Part shown: in pieces, positions 40,474 through 49,398 of the stretch
How the letters are laid out: every line of letters starts with the position of its first letter
Numbering within the stretch: the stretch's first letter is position 1
Assembly: GCF_002953255.1 (NCBI RefSeq)
Contig: NZ_CP026498.1
Coordinates: 7,442,450-7,506,449, forward strand
Direction of reading: 5' to 3'
DNA: 64,000 nucleotides
Source: Streptomyces sp. CB01881
GTDB lineage: Bacteria > Actinomycetota > Actinomycetes > Streptomycetales > Streptomycetaceae
The notes under the pieces: model-generated
Told to the model about the DNA's origin: nothing
Database searches by the model: none
What the model saw: the letters and a program-made list of their open reading frames with translations, nothing else
Translations under genes and position numbers: made by a program

Positions 40474-42593
40474 TGTCGTCCACCCTTACCGACAAGCCGG
40501 CCACGCAGCCGGAGGCGCCCGCCGCGGCGGCGCCGCACAGAGTCTCCGGCGGCCTGCTGGACCCGAAGCTGATCGTGTCCTCCCTGCCGGACGCGGTGAA
40601 GAAGCTCGACCCCCGGGTGATGGTGAAGAACCCGGTGATGTTCGTGGTCGAGGTCGGCTCGGTGGTCACCACGATCGCCGCGATGGCCGACCCGAGCGTG
40701 TTCGCCTGGTCGATCACCGTCTGGCTCTGGCTGACCACGGTCTTCGCCAACCTGGCCGAGGCCGTCGCCGAGGGCCGCGGCAAGGCGCAGGCCGACACGC
40801 TGCGCAAGACCAAGACCGACACCATGGCGCGCCGGCTGCTCGACTGGCCGAAGAGCCAGGGCGAGGAGGAGGTCCCCGGCACCGCGCTGCGGCTGGGCGA
40901 CCACGTGGTGGTCGAGGCCGGGCAGATCATCCCCGGCGACGGTGACGTCGTCGAGGGCGTCGCCTCCGTCGACGAGTCGGCGATCACCGGCGAGTCCGCG
41001 CCCGTCATCCGCGAGTCCGGCGGCGACCGTTCGGCCGTCACCGGCGGCACCAAGGTGCTGTCGGACCGGATCGTGGTGAGGATCGCCTCGGAGCCGGGCA
41101 AGTCGTTCATCGACCGGATGATCGCGCTGGTCGAGGGCGCGGCCCGGCAGAAGACGCCGAACGAGATCGCGCTGAACATCCTGCTGGCCTCGCTGACCAT
41201 CGTCTTCCTGGTCGCGGTCGTCACCCTCCAGCCGATGGCCACCTACGCGGGCGCCCCGCAGTCGATGATCGTGCTGGTCGCCCTGATCGTGGCGCTCATC
41301 CCGACCACGATCGGCGCGCTGCTCTCCGCGATCGGCATCGCCGGCATGGACCGGCTGGTGCAGCGCAACGTGCTGGCGATGTCCGGCCGCGCGGTCGAGG
41401 CCGCCGGTGACGTCAACACGCTGCTGCTCGACAAGACCGGCACCATCACCCTCGGCAACCGCCAGGCCGCCGAGTTCCTCTCCGCCGCCGGCGTCCCCAC
41501 GGAGGAGCTGGCGGACGCCGCCCAGCTCTCCTCGCTGGCCGACGAGACCCCGGAGGGCCGCTCGATCGTCGTCCTCGCCAAGACCGGGTACGGCCTGCGG
41601 GCCCGCGCCCAGGGCGAGTTGGCGCACGCCACCTGGGTGCCGTTCACCGCGCAGACCCGGATGTCCGGCGTCGACCTCGACGAGGCCGACGGCCTGCACC
41701 AGGTCCGCAAGGGCGCGGCCGCCGCCGTCACCACCTGGGTGACCGGCAACGGCGGGACCGTCACCGACGAGGTCTCCACCCTGGTGGACGGCATCTCCGC
41801 GGCCGGCGGCACCCCGCTGGTGGTCGCCGCCAAGGCGGGCACGGCCCCGGCCAGGGTCCTGGGGGTCATCCACCTCAAGGACGTGGTCAAGGAGGGCATG
41901 CGGGAGCGGTTCGACGAGCTGCGCCGGATGGGCATCAAGACGATCATGATCACGGGTGACAACCCGCTGACCGCCAAGGCGATCGCGGAGGAGGCCGGCG
42001 TGGACGACTTCCTCGCCGAGGCCACCCCCGAGGACAAGATGGCCCTGATCAAGAAGGAGCAGGCCGGCGGCAAGCTGGTCGCGATGACGGGCGACGGCAC
42101 CAACGACGCCCCCGCCCTCGCCCAGGCCGACGTCGGCGTCGCGATGAACACCGGGACCATGGCGGCCAAGGAGGCCGGCAACATGGTCGACCTGGACTCC
42201 AACCCCACCAAGCTGATCGAGATCGTCGAGATCGGCAAGCAGCTCCTGATCACCCGCGGCGCGCTGACCACCTTCTCGATCGCCAACGACGTCGCCAAGT
42301 ACTTCGCGATCATCCCGGCGATGTTCGCCGCGGTCTACCCGGGCCTGGACAAGCTCAACGTCATGGGCCTGCACAGCCCCCAGTCCGCGATCACCTCGGC
42401 CATCGTGTTCAACGCCCTGGTCATCGTCGGCCTCATCCCGCTCGCCCTGCGCGGCGTCAAGTACCGCCCCTCGGACGCCAGTTCCCTGCTGCGCCGCAAC
42501 CTCGGGCTGTACGGGTTCGGCGGGCTGGTCGTCCCCTTCGTCGGGATCAAGCTGATCGACCTCGTCGTCCAGTTCATCCCCGGCCTGAGCTGA
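40473..42593 (+). CDS. kdpB: KdpB, catalytic P-type ATPase subunit
   Basis: A 706-residue P-type ATPase. The phosphorylated residue is Asp320 in LLDKTGTITLG. The actuator loop TGES (ITGESAPVIRE) and the hinge GDGTNDAPALAQADVG are intact. The KdpB-specific N-terminal stretch (LDPKLIVSSLPDAVKKLDPR) is present. It hydrolyses ATP to drive K+ import with KdpA. Coupled to kdpA by a one-base overlap; kdpC follows after 16 bases. Confidence 0.98.
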   Translation: MSSTLTDKPATQPEAPAAAAPHRVSGGLLDPKLIVSSLPDAVKKLDPRVMVKNPVMFVVEVGSVVTTIAAMADPSVFAWSITVWLWLTTVFANLAEAVAEGRGKAQADTLRKTKTDTMARRLLDWPKSQGEEEVPGTALRLGDHVVVEAGQIIPGDGDVVEGVASVDESAITGESAPVIRESGGDRSAVTGGTKVLSDRIVVRIASEPGKSFIDRMIALVEGAARQKTPNEIALNILLASLTIVFLVAVVTLQPMATYAGAPQSMIVLVALIVALIPTTIGALLSAIGIAGMDRLVQRNVLAMSGRAVEAAGDVNTLLLDKTGTITLGNRQAAEFLSAAGVPTEELADAAQLSSLADETPEGRSIVVLAKTGYGLRARAQGELAHATWVPFTAQTRMSGVDLDEADGLHQVRKGAAAAVTTWVTGNGGTVTDEVSTLVDGISAAGGTPLVVAAKAGTAPARVLGVIHLKDVVKEGMRERFDELRRMGIKTIMITGDNPLTAKAIAEEAGVDDFLAEATPEDKMALIKKEQAGGKLVAMTGDGTNDAPALAQADVGVAMNTGTMAAKEAGNMVDLDSNPTKLIEIVEIGKQLLITRGALTTFSIANDVAKYFAIIPAMFAAVYPGLDKLNVMGLHSPQSAITSAIVFNALVIVGLIPLALRGVKYRPSDASSLLRRNLGLYGFGGLVVPFVGIKLIDLVVQFIPGLS

Positions 42594-42609
42594 GAGAGGA
42601 GAACCCCAG

Positions 42610-43245
42610 ATGTCCAAGCCCCTGCCCACCACCGTGCGCACGCACTTCACCGCGCTGCGGATGCTGCTGGTGATGACGGTGATCCTCGGCCTCGCCTACC
42701 CGCTGCTGGTCACCGGGATCAGCCAGGTCGCCTTCAGCGGGAAGGCCAACGGCTCGATCGTGAAGACCACCGACGGCAAGGAGGCCGGCTCCGGCCTGCT
42801 GGGCCAGAGCTACGACCTGCCGAAGAAGAACCCCTCCGACACCGACGAGGCCGCCGCCCCGGACCCGAAGTGGTTCCAGCCGAGGCCGTCGGCCAACGGC
42901 TACGACCCGAAGTCCTCCGGCGCCTCCAACCTGGGCCCGAACAGCGAGGACCTCACCAAGGCGATCGAGGACCGCCGCAAGGCCGTCGCCGAGTTCGACG
43001 GCGTCGACCCGGCGAGCGTGCCCGCCGACGCCGTCACCGCCTCCGGCTCCGCCCTCGACCCGCACATCTCGGTCGCCTACGCCAAGGAACAGGTCGACCG
43101 GGTCGCCAAGGCCCGCGGGAACGTCTCGCCCGAGCAGCTGAACAAGCTCGTCGAGAAGTACACCGAGGGCCCCTCGCTCGGCTTCCTCGGACAGGAAGGC
43201 GTCAACGTCGTCCTGCTCAACACCGCACTGGCACAGCAGAAGTGA
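42610..43245 (+). CDS. kdpC: KdpC, stabilising subunit of the K+ ATPase
   Basis: A 211-residue protein with one N-terminal membrane helix (about residues 15-38) and an extracytoplasmic domain. The KdpC signature is seen as ASGSALDPHISVAYAKEQVDRVAKAR. AGAGGAG precedes the ATG. It sits in the usual kdpABC order, and kdpD follows after 131 bases. Confidence 0.96.
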   Translation: MSKPLPTTVRTHFTALRMLLVMTVILGLAYPLLVTGISQVAFSGKANGSIVKTTDGKEAGSGLLGQSYDLPKKNPSDTDEAAAPDPKWFQPRPSANGYDPKSSGASNLGPNSEDLTKAIEDRRKAVAEFDGVDPASVPADAVTASGSALDPHISVAYAKEQVDRVAKARGNVSPEQLNKLVEKYTEGPSLGFLGQEGVNVVLLNTALAQQK

Positions 43246-43376
43246 GGCCGGCGAAAGTGACGGCCGGCCGGCTGGACCTGTGAGACGGGCCGACCCGGGC
43301 CGGGGCACCACCCCGCGCCCGGGTCGGCCGACGTACGCCCTGACCCTCGTACGAAGAAGACGAAAGAGCAGCGCCC

Positions 43377-45941
43377 ATGGCCCGCGACCTCACCCCCGGC
43401 ACCGGCCCCCGCCGCGGCCGGCTGAGGGTGTACCTCGGTTCCGCCCCCGGTGTCGGCAAGACCTACCGGATGCTGGACGAGGCCCGGCGCAGACAGGAAC
43501 GCGGCGCCGACGTCGTGGTCGGCTTCATCGAGTGCCACGGGCGGCGCCACACCGAGTCCATGCTCACCGGCCTGGAGACCGTCCCCCGGCTCACCCGCTC
43601 CTACCGCGACGCCGAGTTCGAGGAGATGGACCTCGACGCGGTGCTGAAGCGGCGCCCGGCGGTGGTGCTGGTGGACGAGCTGGCGCACACCAACATCCCC
43701 GGTGGCCGGCACGCCAAGCGCTGGCAGGACGTCGGGGAACTGCTGGACGCCGGGATCGACGTCATCACCACCGTCAACGTCCAGCACCTGGAATCGCTGA
43801 ACGACGTCGTCCAGAAGATCACCGGCATCCCCCAGCGCGAGACCGTCCCGGACGAGGTGGTCCGCCGGGCCGACCAGATCGAACTCGTCGACATGGCCCC
43901 CCAGGCGCTGCGCCGCCGGATGGCCCACGGCAACGTCTACAGGGCGGAGAAGGTGGACGCCGCGCTCTCCAACTACTTCCGGGTCGGCAACCTGACGGCC
44001 CTGCGCGAGCTCGCCCTGCTCTGGGTGGCCGGGCGGGTCGACGAGGGGCTGCGCGACTACCGGGCCAGCCACAACATCGACCGCGTCTGGGAGACCCGCG
44101 AACGCGTCGTGGTCGCCCTCACCGGCGGCCCCGAGGGCGAGACGCTGATCCGCCGCGCCGCCCGGATCTCCGACCGCACCGCCGGCGGCGACCTCCTCGC
44201 CGTCCACGTCACCCGCAGCGACGGCCTGGCCGGCGCCTCCTCCGGCGCGCTCGCCCAGCAGCGGCAACTGGTCGAGACCCTCGGCGGCACCTACCACGTG
44301 GTGGTCGGCGACGACATCCCCACCGCGCTGCTCGCCTTCGCCCGCGCCCACGACGCCACCCAGCTGGTCCTCGGCACCAGCCGCCGCGGCCGGATCACCC
44401 GCTTCCTCACCGGCCCCGGCATCGGCGAGACCACCGTGGACGCCTCCGAGGACATCGACGTCCACATGGTCACCCACGAGTTCACCGGCCGCGGCCGGCT
44501 GCCCTCGCTCGGACGCCGCCACTCCAGGCGCCGCACCATCGCCGGGTACGTCGCCGGGCTGGTCCTGCCCTGGCTCCTCACTGCGGTGCTCTCGCAGGCG
44601 CACGACACCGTCAACCTCACCACCGACGCCCTGATCTTCCAGCTCGGCGTGGTGATCGTCGCCCTGCTCGGCGGCGCCACCTCGGCGCTGCTGGCCTCCG
44701 TCGTCGCCTCGGTGCTGCTGAACTACTTCTTCATCCCGCCCGTCCACACCCTGACCATCGGCGAGACCAACAACATCGTCGCGCTGGTCGTCTTCGCCGC
44801 CGTCGCGCTGGCCGTCTCCACCGTGGTCGACCACGCGAGCCGGCTCACCACCCGGGCCGCCCGGGCCACCGCCGAGGCGGAAACCCTCTCCACCCTCGCC
44901 GGCAGCGTGCTGCGCGGTGCCGACGCGCTGCCCGCACTGCTGGAGAAGTCCCGGACGGCCTTCGGCATGGACTCCGTCGCCCTGCTGGAACGCACCGGCG
45001 GCGAGGTGTTGGCCCGCTGCGACGGGGAGGGCGGGGGCGGCCCGGAGCCCGCGCAGCCGGGGGAGACCACCGAGATCCCGGTCGGCCCCGACGCCGTGCT
45101 CGTCCTCACCGGCCGCCGACTGCCCGCCGCCGACCAGCGCGTGCTCACCGCCTTCGCCGCGCACGTCGCCGCCGCGCTGGAACGCGACCGGCTCGCCGTG
45201 GTCGCGGCCGAGGTCGAGCCGATCAAGGCCGCCGACCGGATGCGCACCGCCCTGCTCGCCGCCGTCAGCCACGACCTGCGCACCCCACTGGCCGCCGCCC
45301 TCGCCTCGGTCGGCTCGCTGCGCAGCCCCGACGTCGAGTTCTCGCCCGAGGACCAGGCCGAGCTGCTCGCCACCGCCGACGAGTCCTTGGTCAAGCTCAC
45401 CCGGCTGGTGGACAACCTGCTCGACATGAGCCGCCTCCAGGCCGGCGCCCTCACCCTCCACCTCGCCGAGACGCACCTCGACGAGATCCTGCCCAGGGCG
45501 CTGGACTCGTTGGCGGACCCGTACGCGCCCGTCCAGCCGCTCGACCTCGACACCGTGCCGGCGGTGCTGGCCGACCCGCCGCTGCTGGAGCGCGTCCTCG
45601 CCAACGTCGTCACCAACGCACTGCGGCACAACGCCCCCGGCGCGCCCGTGCTGGTCGCCGCCAGCCACCACGCCGAGCGGGTCGAGGTCCGGGTGATCGA
45701 CCGCGGCCCCGGCATCGCCCCCGAGGACCGCGACCGCGTTTTCCTGCCCTTCCAGCGCCTCGGCGACACCGACAACACCACCGGCGTCGGCCTGGGACTC
45801 GCGCTCTCCCGCGGCCTCGCCGAGGCCATGGGCGGCAGCCTGGAGGTCGAGGACACCCCCGGCGGCGGCACCACGATGCTGCTCACCCTGCCCGCCGCGC
45901 AGACCGTTCACGACGACCGTCCGGGAGGGGTGGGCGCATGA
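43377..45941 (+). CDS. kdpD: KdpD, sensor histidine kinase for K+ limitation
   Basis: An 854-residue kinase. Domains in order: N-terminal KdpD domain with Walker A (GSAPGVGKT, Lys28), a USP-like domain (about 240-365), four membrane helices of DUF4118 type (about 385-480), a GAF-like linker, HisKA with phospho-acceptor His632 in AAVSHDLRTPL, and the HATPase domain with DRGPGIAPEDRDR and GVGLGLALS. It senses low K+ or osmotic stress and phosphorylates KdpE. Its stop overlaps the kdpE start as ATGA. Confidence 0.97.
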   Translation: MARDLTPGTGPRRGRLRVYLGSAPGVGKTYRMLDEARRRQERGADVVVGFIECHGRRHTESMLTGLETVPRLTRSYRDAEFEEMDLDAVLKRRPAVVLVDELAHTNIPGGRHAKRWQDVGELLDAGIDVITTVNVQHLESLNDVVQKITGIPQRETVPDEVVRRADQIELVDMAPQALRRRMAHGNVYRAEKVDAALSNYFRVGNLTALRELALLWVAGRVDEGLRDYRASHNIDRVWETRERVVVALTGGPEGETLIRRAARISDRTAGGDLLAVHVTRSDGLAGASSGALAQQRQLVETLGGTYHVVVGDDIPTALLAFARAHDATQLVLGTSRRGRITRFLTGPGIGETTVDASEDIDVHMVTHEFTGRGRLPSLGRRHSRRRTIAGYVAGLVLPWLLTAVLSQAHDTVNLTTDALIFQLGVVIVALLGGATSALLASVVASVLLNYFFIPPVHTLTIGETNNIVALVVFAAVALAVSTVVDHASRLTTRAARATAEAETLSTLAGSVLRGADALPALLEKSRTAFGMDSVALLERTGGEVLARCDGEGGGGPEPAQPGETTEIPVGPDAVLVLTGRRLPAADQRVLTAFAAHVAAALERDRLAVVAAEVEPIKAADRMRTALLAAVSHDLRTPLAAALASVGSLRSPDVEFSPEDQAELLATADESLVKLTRLVDNLLDMSRLQAGALTLHLAETHLDEILPRALDSLADPYAPVQPLDLDTVPAVLADPPLLERVLANVVTNALRHNAPGAPVLVAASHHAERVEVRVIDRGPGIAPEDRDRVFLPFQRLGDTDNTTGVGLGLALSRGLAEAMGGSLEVEDTPGGGTTMLLTLPAAQTVHDDRPGGVGA

Positions 45942-46612
45942 GCGAGATCCTGATCGTCGACGACGAACCGGCGCTGCTGCGCACCCTGCGGATCAACCTC
46001 AGCGCCCGCCGGTACGCCGTCCGGACGGCCGCCAGCGGCGGCGAGGCCCTGGACCGCGCCGCGCAGACCGCGCCCGACGCCGTCCTGCTCGACCTCGGCC
46101 TGCCCGACCTGGACGGCATGGAGGTGATCCGGGGCCTGCGCCGCCGCAGCGCCGTGCCGATCATCGTGCTCTCCGGCCGCTCCGGCGCCGCCGACAAGGT
46201 CGACGCGCTCGACGCCGGTGCGGACGACTACCTCACCAAGCCGTTCCTGATGGAGGAGCTGCTGGCCCGGCTGCGCGCCGTGCTGCGCCGGCTGCCGGGC
46301 GGCCCCGCCCCGGCCGCGGCGGTGATCGGCGACCACACCGTGGACCTCGCCGCCACCACCGTGACCGGCCCGGACGGCCCGGTCCGGCTGACCCCCACCG
46401 AATGGCGGATCCTCGCCCTGCTGCTCGCCGCCCCGGGCCGGCTGGTGCCCGGGCGGCAGATCCTGCGCGAGGTCTGGGGTCCGGCGCAGGAGGGGCACGG
46501 CAACTACCTGCGGGTCTACCTGGCCGGGCTGCGCCGCAAGCTGGAACGCGACCCGGGCCGGCCGCGCCACCTGATCACCGAGCCCGGGATCGGCTACCGC
46601 TACGAGCCCTGA
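45938..46612 (+). CDS. kdpE: KdpE, OmpR-class response regulator
   Basis: A 224-residue regulator. The receiver domain has Asp52 (VLLDLGLPDLDG) as phospho-acceptor and a conserved Lys in YLTKPF. The C-terminal winged helix is of the OmpR type (LTPTEWRILALLLAAPGRLV and GIGYRYEP). It activates kdpFABC when phosphorylated by KdpD. It overlaps kdpD by four bases. Confidence 0.97.
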   Translation: MSEILIVDDEPALLRTLRINLSARRYAVRTAASGGEALDRAAQTAPDAVLLDLGLPDLDGMEVIRGLRRRSAVPIIVLSGRSGAADKVDALDAGADDYLTKPFLMEELLARLRAVLRRLPGGPAPAAAVIGDHTVDLAATTVTGPDGPVRLTPTEWRILALLLAAPGRLVPGRQILREVWGPAQEGHGNYLRVYLAGLRRKLERDPGRPRHLITEPGIGYRYEP

Positions 46613-46790
46613 GGCCGCTCCGGCCGGCCCGGAGAAGTGTCAAAGGGGCGTCAGGAGGCGCCCGGCGGACGGCAGGAGGGCGTCAAGGCCGGCCGGGACG
46701 GACCGTCGGCGGCGTAGCGTCAGCGGTGAGGGAGCGGCCCCGCTCCATGTGGGGGATGCCTGGGGCCGCTCCGCCGCCCCGGCGGCGGTC

Positions 46791-46840
46791 AGCAGGTGGG
46801 GAGGGGCGCGCGGACAACACCGCGCGCCCCGTCACCTGCT
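46791..46840. terminator. Long hairpin, bidirectional terminator after kdpE
   Basis: Inner arms GGGGCGCGCGG (46803-46813) and CCGCGCGCCCC (46820-46830) and outer arms AGCAGGTG (46791-46798) and CACCTGCT (46833-46840) pair exactly. It lies in the convergent space between kdpE and the amidohydrolase. Confidence 0.7.
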
Positions 46841-46867
46841 CAGCCCCACCCCGCCGGCCCCACCCCG

Positions 46868-48136
46868 TCAGCCCCCGCCCGTGCTCCCCGACTGCCGGGG
46901 CAGCACCAGCACCACCGTGTCGGCGAACTCGCGCACCGCGCTGGTCCGGCTGACCACCCGTCCGCTGTGCACCACGAGGCGGCTGTGCCCGCCCGCGAGC
47001 GCCCCCGCCAGGCTGTCCCCGCGCACCGCCAGCAGCTCCGCGGGGAACCCGGCGTCCACCCGGACCGGTGGCAGCCCGAGCGCCGCCCGCGCCTGGTTGG
47101 CCACCGCGTCGTACGCCGCCTCCGGCGCCATCAGCCCGCCCGCCGCCAGCAGGTACGCGGCCTCCAGCGGATCCGCCCGCCCCACCGGGTTGGCCGGGTC
47201 GCGCAGCGAGCCGCTGCCCGCGGCGAACGGCACCCGGGCCTCCAGCAGCTCGCGCAGCAGCCCCGGTCGCTGCTCGGCGGCCCGGCCCTCCAGCCCGGTG
47301 CAGCAGCCGTTCTGCGGCAGGCAGACCACCCGGACGCCGCTGGTGGCCAGCACCGTCGCGGCGCCCGGCGCCGGCGATCCGCACGGGCCGAGCACCACCC
47401 GCGGCCGCAGCGGCGCCAGAGCGCTCGCCAGCCGGGCCAGCTGGACCGGGTCGGCGCCCGTGGTGTGCAGGTCGACCGGGCAGTCCGCCTCCCGGGCGGC
47501 CTCCAGCAGCACCTGGACGTACCCCGCCGGGTCCGGGTCCAGCTCCGGGCAGCCGCCGGCCGCCGTCGCGCCCAGCTTGAGGGCGTCGCGCAACTGGGCC
47601 CGGCCGTCCGCCCCGGCCCGGCCGGTGAGCAGCCGGGGCATGGCGACGGCCTGCAGTTCGGCGAGCCCGCGCAGCGCCTGCCGGGCGGTGAGCACGGCCT
47701 CCAGCCGGCGCAGCCCGTGCACGTCGCCGATCCGGACGTGGGTGCGCTGGGCGGTGGCGCCGTAGCCGAGCGAGGTGAGCGCGGCTTCGGTGACCCGCCG
47801 GGTGAGGTCGGCGGGGGTCTCCGGCGGAGGGGTGGGCAGGGCGGCGGAGAAGGCGACGTCGTAGTGGGCGTGCGCCTCGGCCGGGGCCGGCAGCAGCAGG
47901 TAGCCCTTGAGGTCGATCCGGGCGCCGGTGGTGGCGGTGGGGGTGCCGGGCAGGGCGGGCAGCGGGCCGAGGCTGCCGGCGGTGCCGACGGCCTGGATCC
48001 GGTCGCCGCTGATCCGCACGTCCACCACCCGGCCGTCGGCGAGCCGGGCGTCGGTGAGCAGCAGGACGGGGCCGTGCCCGAGCGGGTTGGCCGCCGGGCC
48101 GGATCCGGAGTGCCCGTCGGCGGCTGCGCTGTCCAT
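46868..48136 (-). CDS. Amidohydrolase-fold protein, catalytic residues degenerate
   Basis: A 422-residue protein of the cytosine deaminase/AtzC branch. The first metal motif is kept (AHAHYD, His89 and His91), and a third His is His224 in DLHTTG. But the proton-shuttling Glu normally three residues later is Gly227, the conserved His of the next strand is replaced (LGPCGS), and the metal-ligand Asp is Gly309 (AGSGSLRDPANPVG). The surrounding RDPANPVGRADPLEAA block is otherwise well conserved. It is therefore probably non-catalytic or altered in chemistry. ATG 48136 is one choice of start. Confidence 0.75.
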   Translation of the reverse strand: MDSAAADGHSGSGPAANPLGHGPVLLLTDARLADGRVVDVRISGDRIQAVGTAGSLGPLPALPGTPTATTGARIDLKGYLLLPAPAEAHAHYDVAFSAALPTPPPETPADLTRRVTEAALTSLGYGATAQRTHVRIGDVHGLRRLEAVLTARQALRGLAELQAVAMPRLLTGRAGADGRAQLRDALKLGATAAGGCPELDPDPAGYVQVLLEAAREADCPVDLHTTGADPVQLARLASALAPLRPRVVLGPCGSPAPGAATVLATSGVRVVCLPQNGCCTGLEGRAAEQRPGLLRELLEARVPFAAGSGSLRDPANPVGRADPLEAAYLLAAGGLMAPEAAYDAVANQARAALGLPPVRVDAGFPAELLAVRGDSLAGALAGGHSRLVVHSGRVVSRTSAVREFADTVVLVLPRQSGSTGGG

Positions 48137-48347
48137 CGCCCGGCTCCTTCTCGCGCTGGCCCGTCCGACTGCCCGGTCCGTCCCGATCAATGAGCGTCGA
48201 GCCTATGGGGCGCGGGCACGGGGCGCCGGGAGGCGGGCAATAGTCGTATCGGGTCGGGCCGCGCCGCCGGAGGCCGGTCGAACACCCGGCCTTCGATCGC
48301 CCGTCCGTGCACGCCGCCGACCTGCGGTCTTCGTCGCGGGATACGGA

Positions 48348-48375
48348 TTTCACCTCTGGGCGCGGAACGTGTAAT
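48348..48375 (+). promoter_or_regulatory. Promoter TTTCAC-N16-TGTAAT before tRNA-Thr
   Basis: A sigma-70-like pair ending 13 bases before the tRNA-Thr 5' end, a suitable distance for a short leader. It may serve tRNA-Thr and tRNA-Met together. Confidence 0.5.
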
Positions 48376-48388
48376 CTCTTCCTCGTTC

Positions 48389-48461
48389 GCCCCTATAGCT
48401 CAGTCGGTAGAGCGTCTCCATGGTAAGGAGAAGGTCTGCGGTTCGATTCCGCATGGGGGCT
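48389..48461 (+). tRNA. tRNA-Thr (anticodon GGT)
   Basis: A 73-nt cloverleaf. Acceptor GCCCCTA pairs with TGGGGGC; the anticodon stem TCTCC/GGAGA encloses the loop ATGGTAA, giving anticodon GGT. The T-arm GGTTCGATTCC is normal. No encoded CCA. Confidence 0.96.
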
Positions 48462-48503
48462 CGGTGAAAAGGAGTCAGCTTCGGCTGTTCTTCGGATCAC
48501 TGT

Positions 48504-48576
48504 GGCGGTGTAGCTCAGTTGGTAGAGCAAGCGGCTCATAATCGCTGTGTCACCGGTTCAAGTCCGGTCACCGCTA
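48504..48576 (+). tRNA. tRNA-Met (anticodon CAT, elongator type)
   Basis: A 73-nt cloverleaf. Acceptor GGCGGTG pairs with CACCGCT (G-T at the first pair); the anticodon loop is CTCATAA. The paired first position argues against an initiator tRNA. Confidence 0.93.
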
Positions 48577-48659
48577 CCCCGCGTAGTCGGTCGGGAGATC
48601 GCACTCCCGGTCGGCTACTCTTGTTGTGTTCTTATTCATTGTCCAAGGAAGGCACTCCC

Positions 48660-48819
48660 GTGGCTGCCACCGACGTCCGCCCGAAGATCACGCTGGCCTG
48701 CGTGGAGTGCAAGGAGCGGAACTACATCACCAAGAAGAACCGGCGACCCGGACCGTCTTGAGATGAAGAAGCACTGCCCCCGCTGCAACTCGCACACCGC
48801 GCACCGCGAGACCCGCTGA
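48660..48819 (+). CDS. rpmG: 50S ribosomal protein L33, with apparent 5-base deletion
   Basis: GTG 48660 opens the standard L33 N-terminus (TDVRPKITLACVECKERNYI) and another frame carries the rest (LEMKKHCPRCNSHTAHRETR) to a stop at 48819. The frames meet at 48745/48746, in what should be the KNRRNDPDRL stretch. Five bases are missing; adding them gives exactly 54 residues, the normal size. The Cys pairs mark the zinc-binding form. A sequencing or assembly error is likely. A strong terminator follows. Confidence 0.9.
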
Positions 48820-48860
48820 CCCTGTTGCAGGGCGCCGGGCCTGTGTGATTCAGGTCTTCG

Positions 48861-48904
48861 ACTCCGGGCCGCACCCTCACTGGGTGCGGTCCGGAGTCTT
48901 TTTT
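48861..48904 (+). terminator. Intrinsic terminator after rpmG
   Basis: A 16-bp stem with one G-T pair (48861-48876 with 48882-48897), a 5-base loop and six T's. It would also reduce readthrough into the MaoC-like genes. Confidence 0.9.
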
Positions 48905-48935
48905 GCCATCCACCGGACTTACGAGGAGTTTGCCC

Positions 48936-49394
48936 GTGGCACTCGACCCCTCCTTCATCGGGCGGACCTACCCGCCCACCGAGCCGTACGAGGTCGGCCG
49001 GGAGAAGATTCGCGAGTTCGCGGTGGCCGTGGGTGACGCCAACCCGGCGTACACCGATCCGGAGGCCGCCAAGGCGCTCGGGCACCAGGACGTCATCGCC
49101 CCGCCGACCTTCCCGTTCGTGCTGACCTTCCGGGCCGCCGCCCAGGTGGTCCAGGACCCGGAGCTGGGCCTGGACTACAGCCGGGTGGTGCACGGCGACC
49201 AGAAGTTCGCGTACACCCGCCCGGTGCGGGCCGGCGACCGCCTCTCGGTCGCGGTGACCATCGACAACATCAAGTCGCTCGCGGGCAACGACGTGCTCAC
49301 CGTGCGCGGCGAGGTGTCGGACGCGAGCGGCGAGCACGTGGTGACGTCGGTCATGACCCTGGTGGCCCGTGCCGCCGACGAGGCGGGGGAGTAA
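48936..49394 (+). CDS. MaoC-like N-terminal hot-dog dehydratase subunit
   Basis: A 152-residue protein of the FAS1-like/MaoC N-terminal dehydratase family (HadA/HadC type in mycobacteria). The segment HQDVIAPPTFPFVLTF and the loop HGDQKFAYTRPVRAGD are typical. GAGGAG lies 9 bases before GTG 48936. The next gene, after 4 bases, encodes the partner hot-dog subunit; together they probably form a heterodimeric 3-hydroxyacyl dehydratase. Confidence 0.9.
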   Translation: MALDPSFIGRTYPPTEPYEVGREKIREFAVAVGDANPAYTDPEAAKALGHQDVIAPPTFPFVLTFRAAAQVVQDPELGLDYSRVVHGDQKFAYTRPVRAGDRLSVAVTIDNIKSLAGNDVLTVRGEVSDASGEHVVTSVMTLVARAADEAGE

Positions 49395-49398
49395 CACC

